The position numbers and the translations under genes are program-made. From an uncultured Phycisphaera sp. (GTDB lineage: Bacteria > Planctomycetota > Phycisphaerae > Phycisphaerales > SM1A02), in contig CALDQF010000213.1 of assembly GCA_937911845.1 (NCBI GenBank), positions 1 through 6,811 on the forward strand: DNA of 6,811 bases. The letters run 5' to 3'. The notes under the pieces were generated by a model, which had not been told where the DNA came from, ran no database searches, and was given only the letters and a program-made list of their open reading frames with translations. Shown piece after piece: positions 1 through 6,811 of the stretch. The first letter of the stretch is position 1, and each line of letters opens with the position of its first letter.

Positions 1-97
1 GGTACCAGCCGGGTGGGGTGCGCAGAAGCAGCCACCCGGAAATCAGCACCAGCAAGATCGCGCACCACAGCCACCAGCGGCGGCGAGGTGGGTTCAC
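1..97 (-). CDS. Partial CDS: N-terminus of an unidentified single-pass membrane protein
   Basis: Only the first 32 codons are in the window, so the family cannot be named. On the minus strand a GTG at 97-95 overlaps the TGA stop of the FKBP gene (GTGA, bases 97-94). A Shine-Dalgarno-like GAGGTGG sits about 7 bases upstream, inside the end of the FKBP gene, which implies translational coupling. The translation begins MNPPRRRWWLW, an arginine-rich start, followed by a strongly hydrophobic stretch from about residue 8 to 25 (CAILLVLISGWLLL) and then RTPPGWY. This is a typical N-in signal anchor: positive residues, one membrane helix, then a proline-rich exit. The frame is open to the window edge. 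As the partner of an exported foldase it probably acts in the envelope, but that is inference from position. Confidence 0.55.
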   Translation of the reverse strand, partial: MNPPRRRWWLWCAILLVLISGWLLLRTPPGWY

Positions 98-1191
98 TCG
101 TCGACCACCTCAAGCAGCTCGACGTCGAAAATCAGCGTAGCCCGTGCAGGAATGCTTCCAGGACGGCCGTTTTCGCCGTAGGCGAGACCGTAGGGAATCA
201 CCAGTTTGCGTTGACCGCCCACCTTCATCGAGCCAACCCCTTCGGTCCAGCCTTTGATGACCTGGCCCAAACCAAACTCGGCGGGCGTGCCTCGGTCGAC
301 CGAAGAATCGAACTTGTCACCATTGACCAAATATCCGGTGTAGTGCACTTTTACCTTCGCGCTGGGTCCACTGGGCATGGGACCGTCGCCTTCGACCATG
401 TCGTAATAGACCAGACCCGATTCGGTGATGTTTTTTTCAACGCCGCCAAGATCCATGCCCGGCAAGCTGTCGGGAACCATTTCGTAGTCGGGCCGTTCCA
501 AACGCTCGAGGTCACACACAATCAAAGCATTGGGTGGGACATCAATGGATGGCGCACCTTGAGGACCGAAGGCTTCAGCGGGTGGAATAAAGCACTTCAT
601 CGTGGAGCCAACCGGCATGCGTTCCAGTGCGGTTTGCACTCCGGGCACAAAGGACGACGAAACCGAACGAAGTGGGAATTCTGGAGCAGCGCCACGCTCA
701 CGGGTGTCAAACACCTTGGTGCCGTCGTTCAGATAGAGCGTGGCATGGAACGAGATGGTGGTCTCGGCCGTTGGGCGGTCACCTTCACCGGCATTGCCCA
801 TGATGAACTTCACGTTGTTGGCCGCATCTTGAATGTCACCGGTGACTTCGTTTCCCGGCCAGCGTGCGGAGGCCATCGGTGCGAACGGCTCACACGTGAT
901 GGGGTTCACTGGAACCACCATCCGGCGGCCCTCGGCGTACACCACCACGTCCAAGTGATCGTGTCCCTCGTGCAACGTCCAGTTCGCGGAATGAGCAATG
1001 CCACCCGTTGCTTTTTCTGCGGCTTGAATGGCCGCGATCAACGTGGGCTTGCTCCGCAAGTTGGATTCAACGGCGGCAGGGTCTTCGGGCATGGAAGCCC
1101 AGTTACGGTGTCCAGAGTGGTCTTGCATCATGGGGGCTACAGCAATGGCAGAGGCGGTCAAGAAAGCGGCGATGGCGATGGGCTTGGGCAT
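94..1191 (-). CDS. Exported peptidyl-prolyl isomerase with tandem FKBP domains and a PepSY-like N-terminal region
   Basis: A 365-residue protein predicted to catalyse prolyl cis-trans isomerisation outside the cytoplasm. The ATG at 1191 was chosen over an in-frame one 69 bases upstream because AGGAG lies 6 bases before it and a signal-peptide-like hydrophobic segment (residues 4-19) follows at once. A proline right after AVA makes the cleavage site uncertain. Residues 40-105 resemble a PepSY domain (AIQAAEKATGG, then strands ending VPVNPITCE). Residues 142-231 form a divergent FKBP domain that keeps VFDTRERG, a VPG in place of VIKGW, and VPPNALIVCDLE. Residues 258-362 form a canonical FKBP domain: VHYTG (282-286), FDSS (294-297), VIKGW (311-315), IPYGLAYG (332-339), IPARATLIFDVEL. 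The second domain is probably catalytic; the first may bind substrate. The gene lies after the atpD terminator, so it likely has its own promoter in 1192-1268, and it overlaps the next gene by 4 bases. Confidence 0.93.
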   Translation of the reverse strand: MPKPIAIAAFLTASAIAVAPMMQDHSGHRNWASMPEDPAAVESNLRSKPTLIAAIQAAEKATGGIAHSANWTLHEGHDHLDVVVYAEGRRMVVPVNPITCEPFAPMASARWPGNEVTGDIQDAANNVKFIMGNAGEGDRPTAETTISFHATLYLNDGTKVFDTRERGAAPEFPLRSVSSSFVPGVQTALERMPVGSTMKCFIPPAEAFGPQGAPSIDVPPNALIVCDLERLERPDYEMVPDSLPGMDLGGVEKNITESGLVYYDMVEGDGPMPSGPSAKVKVHYTGYLVNGDKFDSSVDRGTPAEFGLGQVIKGWTEGVGSMKVGGQRKLVIPYGLAYGENGRPGSIPARATLIFDVELLEVVDE

Positions 1192-1268
1192 GGTTGCTCC
1201 TGAAGTACGATGAAGGTGAAGGCTAGACCATCTGTACGCCACTGGGGTCTTCTGGAGCAAAGGAAGCG

Positions 1269-1299
1269 AAAAAAAACCGCGCCGACAGGCGACGCGGTT
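1269..1299 (-). terminator. Intrinsic terminator of atpD
   Basis: On the minus strand, 21 bases after the atpD stop, a hairpin forms with outer arms AACCGCG and CGCGGTT (7 bp), an inner CC/GG pair and a TGTC loop. An uninterrupted run of eight T follows, counting the last two bases of the stem. This is the textbook Rho-independent layout. It separates atpD from the FKBP gene downstream, so the latter probably starts from its own promoter. Confidence 0.87.
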
Positions 1300-1320
1300 G
1301 AAGAAGCAATGTTCTGCAAA

Positions 1321-3272
<1,952 letters not shown>

Positions 3273-3276
<4 letters not shown>

Positions 3277-3662
3277 CCCGCGATGACATCATGGAAAAAG
3301 TGGTTGAAGTCTTGGAAGACGCGTTGGGAGCTGATCCAGAAGACATTGTGCCTGCCGCCAGCCTGACGGCCGACCTTGATGCCGAGTCCATCGACTTTTT
3401 GGACATCGTGTTCAAACTCGAACAAACCTTTGGCTTCAAAGTGGCCCAAGGCGAACTCTTTCCCGAGAACCTCACCGACAACGAAGAATGGGTGCAAGGG
3501 GACGACATCACCGAAGCCGGTATGGCCATGCTGCAAGCAAAGTTGCCCCACGTTGACCTTGCCCCAGTCATCGAGACCAAGAAGGTCTCCAAGCTGGCCG
3601 GCATCGTGACGGTCGACTCAATTGTGAACTTTGTCGAGCGCAAGCTCGCTGCCGCAGGCTGA
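3273..3662 (+). CDS. Acyl carrier protein, extended type
   Basis: A 129-residue acidic carrier protein that would hold acyl chains on a 4'-phosphopantetheine arm. The attachment block is LDAESIDFLDIVFKLEQTFG (35-54), with Ser39 as the predicted modified residue; the usual DSL reads ESI here. A standard ACP ends about 40 residues after the serine, but this one has 90. The additional part, roughly residues 60-110, includes ELFPENLTDNEEWVQGDDIT and a helix around MAMLQAK. The final helix, TVDSIVNFVERKL, resembles the normal ACP helix IV. I recall long-tailed ACPs of this kind beside FabZ-like genes in planctomycetes. The start is firm: AGGAG lies 7 bases before the ATG, which overlaps the preceding stop. 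The partners are presumably the flanking dehydratases. It may be a dedicated carrier for a special lipid rather than the housekeeping AcpP. Confidence 0.88.
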
Positions 3663-3669
3663 TTCAAAC

Positions 3670-4164
3670 ATGCGCTGGAACTGGATCGACCGAATCCTCC
3701 GGCACGATCCGGGAGATCGCCTTGATGCCATGAAAGTGGTCTCTCTAAGCGAAGACCATCTGCATGAGCACTTTGCTAACGCACCATGCATGCCCTCCTC
3801 ACTGATGATCGAAGGCATGGCCCAGACCGCCGGCATTTTGGTGGGTGCCATTTCGAATTTTGAGCGTCGGGTGATTTTGGCCAAAATTGCTCGGGCTGAA
3901 TTCAACGCCGATGCCTTCCCTGGCGATCAAATTCGCTACTCCGCCACGTTAGAACGCATGGCTGATGCGGGCGCGAGCACCAAAGGAACCGTGGAGATCC
4001 GCCGGGCCGATGCACAGGAGTTCAAGCCGGCTGGCCACGTGGACCTCTTCTTCAGTCATCTCGATGGTGATCGTGCTCCGGACGACTTGCCCGACGGCAA
4101 CTTCGTCTTCTCAGACAATTTCAAAATCCTGCTCGATGGATTCGCGGACAACCCAGAGTGCTGA
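3670..4164 (+). CDS. FabZ-family 3-hydroxyacyl-ACP dehydratase (second copy)
   Basis: A 164-residue hotdog-fold protein of the FabZ family, predicted to dehydrate 3-hydroxyacyl-ACP. It begins MRWNWIDRIL, a start I associate with a planctomycete branch of FabZ-like proteins. The active-site block is HEHFANAPCMPSSLMIEGMA (32-51), with His34 and Glu48 in the catalytic positions. The usual MPG is MPS (Ser43), and a residue is changed in the HFPG turn, which reads HFAN. Downstream, VILAKIARAEFNADAFPGDQ matches the second FabZ strand pair with its PGD turn. The ATG at 3670 is 7 bases after the ACP stop; its Shine-Dalgarno is weak, so coupling to ACP translation is likely. The C-terminal 35 residues, after FFSHLDGD, are an acidic, less conserved extension. 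It is unlike the first hotdog protein outside the motif, so it is not a recent duplicate. Confidence 0.88.
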   Translation: MRWNWIDRILRHDPGDRLDAMKVVSLSEDHLHEHFANAPCMPSSLMIEGMAQTAGILVGAISNFERRVILAKIARAEFNADAFPGDQIRYSATLERMADAGASTKGTVEIRRADAQEFKPAGHVDLFFSHLDGDRAPDDLPDGNFVFSDNFKILLDGFADNPEC

Positions 4165-4232
4165 CTGCCACTACAGACCGTCCGAGAACAGTCCACGCAC
4201 CCTCCAACAACATGGGGACATGGAGAAAAAGA

Positions 4233-4260
4233 CGGCCCCGTCGCAAAGCGAGCGGGGCCG
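4233..4260. terminator. Strong GC-rich hairpin between the FabZ/ACP cassette and coaD
   Basis: Arms CGGCCCCG and CGGGGCCG (8 bp) are extended by TCGC/GCGA with an AAA loop and one bulged G at 4252, giving about 12 bp in all. It lies 68 bases after the stop of the second dehydratase gene and probably helps to end that transcript. The T-run needed for intrinsic termination, however, is on the minus strand (GAAAAAGA just left of the hairpin). It therefore fits a leftward terminator better, or a bidirectional one that is weak rightward. Confidence 0.55.
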
Positions 4261-4407
4261 ATCCAGGGGGGGCAAATGAAACGTCTTCTAAAGTCATTTC
4301 AGACTTCCGAGAACGATCTAACATGTCTTCCAAATACCCTTCGACAAGTGATTCTTGGGGGTTTCAAGGTTTTTCTTCAATTTTCAACAGTGATGAGGGC
4401 CCCCAAA
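4261..4407 (+). promoter_or_regulatory. AT-richer leader of coaD
   Basis: This stretch is visibly less GC-rich than the genes on both sides and presumably carries the coaD promoter. I cannot assign a -35/-10 pair with confidence: TAACAT at about 4320-4325 is a possible -10 with only a poor -35. The coaD frame stays open upstream to an ATG at 4276 that has a G-rich AGGGGGGG just before it, so a longer leader peptide or extended CoaD is not excluded. No separate gene is evident. Confidence 0.3.
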
Positions 4408-4929
4408 ATGGACACATTTCCCCGAACGGCGGTGTATCCGGGATCTTTTGACCCGCCCACCAAAGGACACCTTGATGTTCTCAAAAGAGCCACCGGCCTG
4501 TTTGATCGAGTGGTGGTTGGGATCGGACGCAACCCAGAAAAAGACTCCCTCTTCAGCGCCGAAGAACGTGTGAAACTGATGAACACCCTGCGGCCTGAAG
4601 GCGTTGATGTTGTGGTCGAAGCGTACGAAGGACTGACGGTGGACTTCGCCAAGAAGCACCAAGCGGTGGCACTGATTCGTGGTTTTCGGACCATGTCGGA
4701 CGTGGAAAGCGAATGCCGCCTGGCCATCGCCAACCGCACCGTCGCCGACTTGGAAACAGTCCTCATGGTCGCGGCGCCGGAACACGCCTTCACCAGCAGC
4801 CGATTGATCCGGGAAGTCGTCGGTCTCGGCGGCGCTCTGGATCGACTCCGGGCATTCGTGCCGGAAGAGGTACTGGATTGTCTGGCTGAAAAACAAATCG
4901 AACTGCAACAACGAATGGAAGGCTCATGA
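4408..4929 (+). CDS. coaD: Phosphopantetheine adenylyltransferase
   Basis: CoaD transfers AMP from ATP to 4'-phosphopantetheine, giving dephospho-CoA and pyrophosphate, the penultimate step of CoA synthesis, in the cytoplasm. The 173-residue product is near the usual 160. The nucleotidyltransferase signature is plain: AVYPGSFDPPTKGHLDVLKR (8-27) with the TxGH motif at 18-21. It is followed by IRGFRTMSDVESE (90-102), where the family usually has RGLRxxSDFExE, and by TSSRLIREV (129-137), the SSxxxR loop. I start at the ATG at 4408 because it has GAGGG about 8 bases upstream and gives the normal distance to the first motif; an ATG at 4393 lacks a site. Its stop overlaps the ATG of the next gene. 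Its product feeds the pantetheine arm of the ACP encoded upstream, though the intervening hairpin argues for separate transcription. Confidence 0.96.
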   Translation: MDTFPRTAVYPGSFDPPTKGHLDVLKRATGLFDRVVVGIGRNPEKDSLFSAEERVKLMNTLRPEGVDVVVEAYEGLTVDFAKKHQAVALIRGFRTMSDVESECRLAIANRTVADLETVLMVAAPEHAFTSSRLIREVVGLGGALDRLRAFVPEEVLDCLAEKQIELQQRMEGS

Positions 4930-5648
4930 CTTCCGCTCCCCCCGTGCAATTGATCTCTCTGGGTTCGCTCTCGGCCAACTTGTTGTGGAACGAACAGCAC
5001 GCGGTCAGGACAGGACACGCCACCTGCAGCTCGATCGTTCAGGATGACACCCTCACGTTGGTGAACCCGGGATTGCCGCCCGCCGCCATGGCCTCGCGAC
5101 TGCACGAACGAACCGGGCAAATGCCCGACCGCGTGCAACGGGTTTTCCTGACATCGGTCGATGCCGACCACGCCCGAGGACTCGAGGCCTTCCCGAATGC
5201 CACTTGGCTGGCGTTTCCACCTGAACTGGACGCCGCCCGGGAACGCGCTGAATCAGAACGCGATGCCGCGGTCGAACATGGCGATGAAGAGCATGCCGAG
5301 TCTCTGGCCCGCCACCTCACCGCCCTCGAAAAGATCGTGCCCACCGAGGAAGGGCCAGCCCCAAACATCGACCTGTTCCCATCGGTTGGCGTCACGCCGG
5401 GGTGCTGTGGCCTGCTTCTGCCCCATGAGGGCCAAACCATTTTGATCGCAGGTGATGCGGTTGCCAGCCAAGCCCACCTGCTGGCGGGACAAATTCTGCC
5501 ATGTCCCGATCGGGAAATGGCCCAAGCCTCGTTCACCGAAGCAGTTGAGATTGCGGATTCCATCGTCTGCGGTCGCGATGGCATAATTCCCTCCCCCGGC
5601 CGGGTTCCCCAATCAACCGGTCCAGGTCATACTTTGCCACCGTTGTAA
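4926..5648 (+). CDS. Metallo-beta-lactamase-fold protein with degenerate metal site
   Basis: A 240-residue soluble protein whose strand order and loops follow the metallo-beta-lactamase (MBL) hydrolase fold: SSIVQDDTLTLVNPG (35-49), VFLTSVDADHARG (73-85), VGVTPGCCG (154-162), TILIAGDAV (171-179) and GIIPSPGR (219-226). Compared with canonical HxHxDH the second block reads S77-V-D79-A-D81-H82, so the first two histidines are lost. The next ligand, His in TPGH, is Cys160, Asp177 of the GD motif is kept, and the last PGH histidine is Arg226. It may bind metal differently or not at all, and the substrate is unknown. Residues about 100-137 are a charged helical insert rich in Glu, Arg and Ala. Its ATG overlaps the coaD stop (ATGA), with GGAAGG just upstream, so the two are co-translated. 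I recall a similar planctomycete family of unknown role. Confidence 0.78.
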   Translation: MTSAPPVQLISLGSLSANLLWNEQHAVRTGHATCSSIVQDDTLTLVNPGLPPAAMASRLHERTGQMPDRVQRVFLTSVDADHARGLEAFPNATWLAFPPELDAARERAESERDAAVEHGDEEHAESLARHLTALEKIVPTEEGPAPNIDLFPSVGVTPGCCGLLLPHEGQTILIAGDAVASQAHLLAGQILPCPDREMAQASFTEAVEIADSIVCGRDGIIPSPGRVPQSTGPGHTLPPL

Positions 5649-5657
5649 TGTTCCAGA

Positions 5658-5731
5658 GGGCTGGTAGCTCAGCGGCCTAGAGCAGCCGACTCATAATCGG
5701 TTAGACGTGGGTTCGAATCCCACCCGGCCCA
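5658..5731 (+). tRNA. tRNA with anticodon CAU, probably tRNA-Ile2 (alternatively elongator tRNA-Met)
   Basis: A full cloverleaf of 74 bases. The acceptor GGGCTGG pairs with CCGGCCC (one G-T pair) and the discriminator A is at 5731. D-arm GCTC/GAGC encloses a 9-base loop. Anticodon stem GCCGA/TCGGT encloses loop CTCATAA with CAT at 5692-5694, and T-arm GTGGG/CCCAC encloses TTCGAAT. No CCA is encoded. It is not an initiator: it lacks the 1-72 mismatch and the GGG/CCC anticodon stem. The core CGACTCATAATCG is the pattern I know from tRNA-Ile2, whose C34 is changed to lysidine by TilS to read AUA; elongator tRNA-Met usually has a different stem. It begins 9 bases after the MBL gene stop and may be cut from that transcript. 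Confidence 0.95.
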
Positions 5732-5818
5732 TTCCCTCTCCCCGACAAGGACATGTTCTCCGAACAAACTTTGGGGAACCCAACACAAAACGTCGATCCT
5801 TCCAGTACAACCCATACA

Positions 5819-5833
5819 GGATGCGGAGCATCC
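5819..5833 (+). other. Small perfect hairpin in the leader of the A2M-like gene
   Basis: GGATGC and GCATCC flank a GGA loop, making 6 perfect base pairs that end 22 bases before the ATG at 5856 and about 9 bases before its AAGGAGG site. No T-run follows, so it is not a terminator. It might stabilise the 5' end of the message or be an operator half-site pair; it may also be chance. Confidence 0.3.
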
Positions 5834-5855
5834 GAATTCGTCCAAGGAGGGACGC

Positions 5856-6811
5856 ATGGACCGACGACAAACCCGGGGCTTGATCGCATTATTTGCGGTC
5901 TTGAACATTTTCTGCTGGTACATCTTCACCAGGCCGACAAGTTTGTGGCTTGCCGAGCAAGGCTTGCAATCCGAAGCCCCTCCCCCATCCGATATTGAGC
6001 TTACCCAAGGCTTTTCCCGCGAGGTTGTCACGGGACGTGATGTGCTGCACTTCAACTTCTCTGAAGCGGTCTATCCCGAGGCGAAGATCGAGGAGTTGGT
6101 GGTGCAGGCCCTGTTCGAGTTTGTTCCTCCTCTCGAAGGAATGTGGACCGCCGTGAGCCCCGACCGAGTTCGCTTTGACTTGGCTGAACCTCTTCCACCC
6201 GCCCGGAGTTGGACCGCCAAGTTGGTGAAATCCACCAGCGTTGACGGGAGGGACATCACTGTCCCGGTCGAGATCCAGTTTCAGTCCACTTCCCCCAACG
6301 TTTGGGGAGTGCACTTGGACCGCATGACCAATGAAGAGGTGCATCTGGAAATTCGGTTCAACCAACCTATCCCCGCTGCTGAATTGAGCGAACGCATCAA
6401 GGTGACCTCGCTCTTGGACAACACAACCCTTCCGGTCAACATGGAGATGACCAAACCCCAGCAGAACCACTTGATTTCGGTGCCCCTTCCTGAGGCCGGA
6501 AATCTCAGAGTGAGGGTGGAACCTGGGTATTTGGGCACTCTTGGCCCGATCCCCGCCGAACAGTCCTACGCGTCAACCGTCAGAATCCCTGAAGGTCTGC
6601 AGTGCCTTGATGCCTCCTATCGGGGAAAACTCACCGAGGGCATGCGGATGGTGGTGCGGTTCAGTGGATCGCTGAAGCCAGACCAACCACTGGACTTGCT
6701 CCAAATTGAACCTGCAGTTGAGTTGACCAGCAAACGCATTGAAGACGGCCGAATTGTTCTTCGCGGTGCATTCGAACCAGGTCGGGAGTACGAAGTCACG
6801 ATCCCCGAAAC
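5856..6811 (+). CDS. Partial CDS: N-terminal part of a probable bacterial alpha-2-macroglobulin-family protein
   Basis: An open frame of 318 codons with no stop before the window edge. The start is firm: AAGGAGG lies 5 bases before the ATG. Residues 6-24 (TRGLIALFAVLNIFCWYIF) are a membrane segment after Arg3, Arg4 and Arg7, so the rest should face the periplasm. Then come repeated Ig-like modules: about 50-145 (LHFNFSEAVYPEA, then EFVPPLEGMWTAVSPDRVRF and EPLPPARSW), 146-245 (LEIRFNQPIPAAEL) and 246 to the edge (MVVRFSGSL, then LRGAFEPGREYEVTI). This pattern of an FxxPh strand, a value-and-function strand and FxPGxxY is characteristic of the N-terminal macroglobulin-like domains of bacterial alpha-2-macroglobulins. 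Those are envelope proteins thought to trap proteases; the thioester region, if any, lies outside the window. A generic Ig-like surface protein is the alternative. Antisense frames here are shadows. Confidence 0.72.
   Translation, partial: MDRRQTRGLIALFAVLNIFCWYIFTRPTSLWLAEQGLQSEAPPPSDIELTQGFSREVVTGRDVLHFNFSEAVYPEAKIEELVVQALFEFVPPLEGMWTAVSPDRVRFDLAEPLPPARSWTAKLVKSTSVDGRDITVPVEIQFQSTSPNVWGVHLDRMTNEEVHLEIRFNQPIPAAELSERIKVTSLLDNTTLPVNMEMTKPQQNHLISVPLPEAGNLRVRVEPGYLGTLGPIPAEQSYASTVRIPEGLQCLDASYRGKLTEGMRMVVRFSGSLKPDQPLDLLQIEPAVELTSKRIEDGRIVLRGAFEPGREYEVTIPE

Noticed and set aside
13..1203. Long plus-strand open frame of 396 codons
   Set aside because: It is antisense to the FKBP gene, has low-complexity His/Gly/Arg-rich content with no motifs, and lacks a fitting ribosome site.
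4158..4451. Small GTG-started frame between the second dehydratase and coaD
   Set aside because: It crosses the hairpin and overlaps the coaD start in another frame, with no motif or good ribosome site.
4377..5171. Minus-strand frame of 264 codons
   Set aside because: It is antisense to coaD and the start of the MBL gene and is rich in Ser/Arg, typical of shadow frames in GC-rich DNA.
5669..6055. Minus-strand frame ending WDSNPRLTDYESAALGR
   Set aside because: That ending is the well-known spurious peptide obtained by translating a tRNA gene backwards; the rest is antisense to the A2M-like gene and its leader.
5889..6470. Minus-strand frame of 193 codons
   Set aside because: It is antisense to the A2M-like reading frame, which has a strong ribosome site and recognisable repeats.

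Overview
The window is compact (genes abut or overlap by 4 bases), GC-rich bacterial chromosomal DNA with good Shine-Dalgarno sites at most starts. I infer a planctomycete-like bacterium (Planctomycetota, perhaps Phycisphaerae). The reasons are a long-tailed acyl carrier protein beside a FabZ-like dehydratase that begins MRWNWIDR, a metal-site-degenerate metallo-beta-lactamase-fold protein, and a large alpha-2-macroglobulin-type protein. This rests on remembered family resemblance, not on a search. I see no insertion sequence, phage gene, CRISPR array or other sign of recent transfer.

Left block (minus strand, 1-2769). atpD, the F1 ATP synthase beta subunit, is transcribed leftward and ends in a clear intrinsic terminator. 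Next comes an exported protein with two FKBP domains, translationally coupled by a GTGA overlap to a membrane-anchored protein of which only 32 codons remain in the window. No other ATP synthase gene flanks atpD.

Centre (plus strand, 2857-4164). Across an 87-base divergent intergenic region lies a three-gene lipid cassette: FabZ-like hotdog protein, extended acyl carrier protein, and a second FabZ-like dehydratase. The first pair overlaps by 4 bases and the second is 7 bases apart. The two hotdog proteins presumably act on acyl chains held by the carrier between them. A long GC-rich hairpin follows.

Right block (plus strand, 4408-6811). coaD makes dephospho-CoA, the precursor of CoA and hence of the ACP arm. 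It overlaps by 4 bases a gene for a metallo-beta-lactamase-fold protein with most metal ligands replaced. A tRNA with anticodon CAU, most like the isoleucine AUA-decoding tRNA-Ile2, lies 9 bases further on. After a 124-base gap begins a protein with an N-terminal membrane segment and Ig-like repeats, probably the start of a bacterial alpha-2-macroglobulin; it runs off the window.

Most of this is housekeeping. The points worth a second look are the isolated atpD, the carrier/dehydratase cassette, the apparent PepSY-FKBP-FKBP architecture, and the metal-site-degenerate MBL protein. I do not see convincing evidence of a wholly new system.
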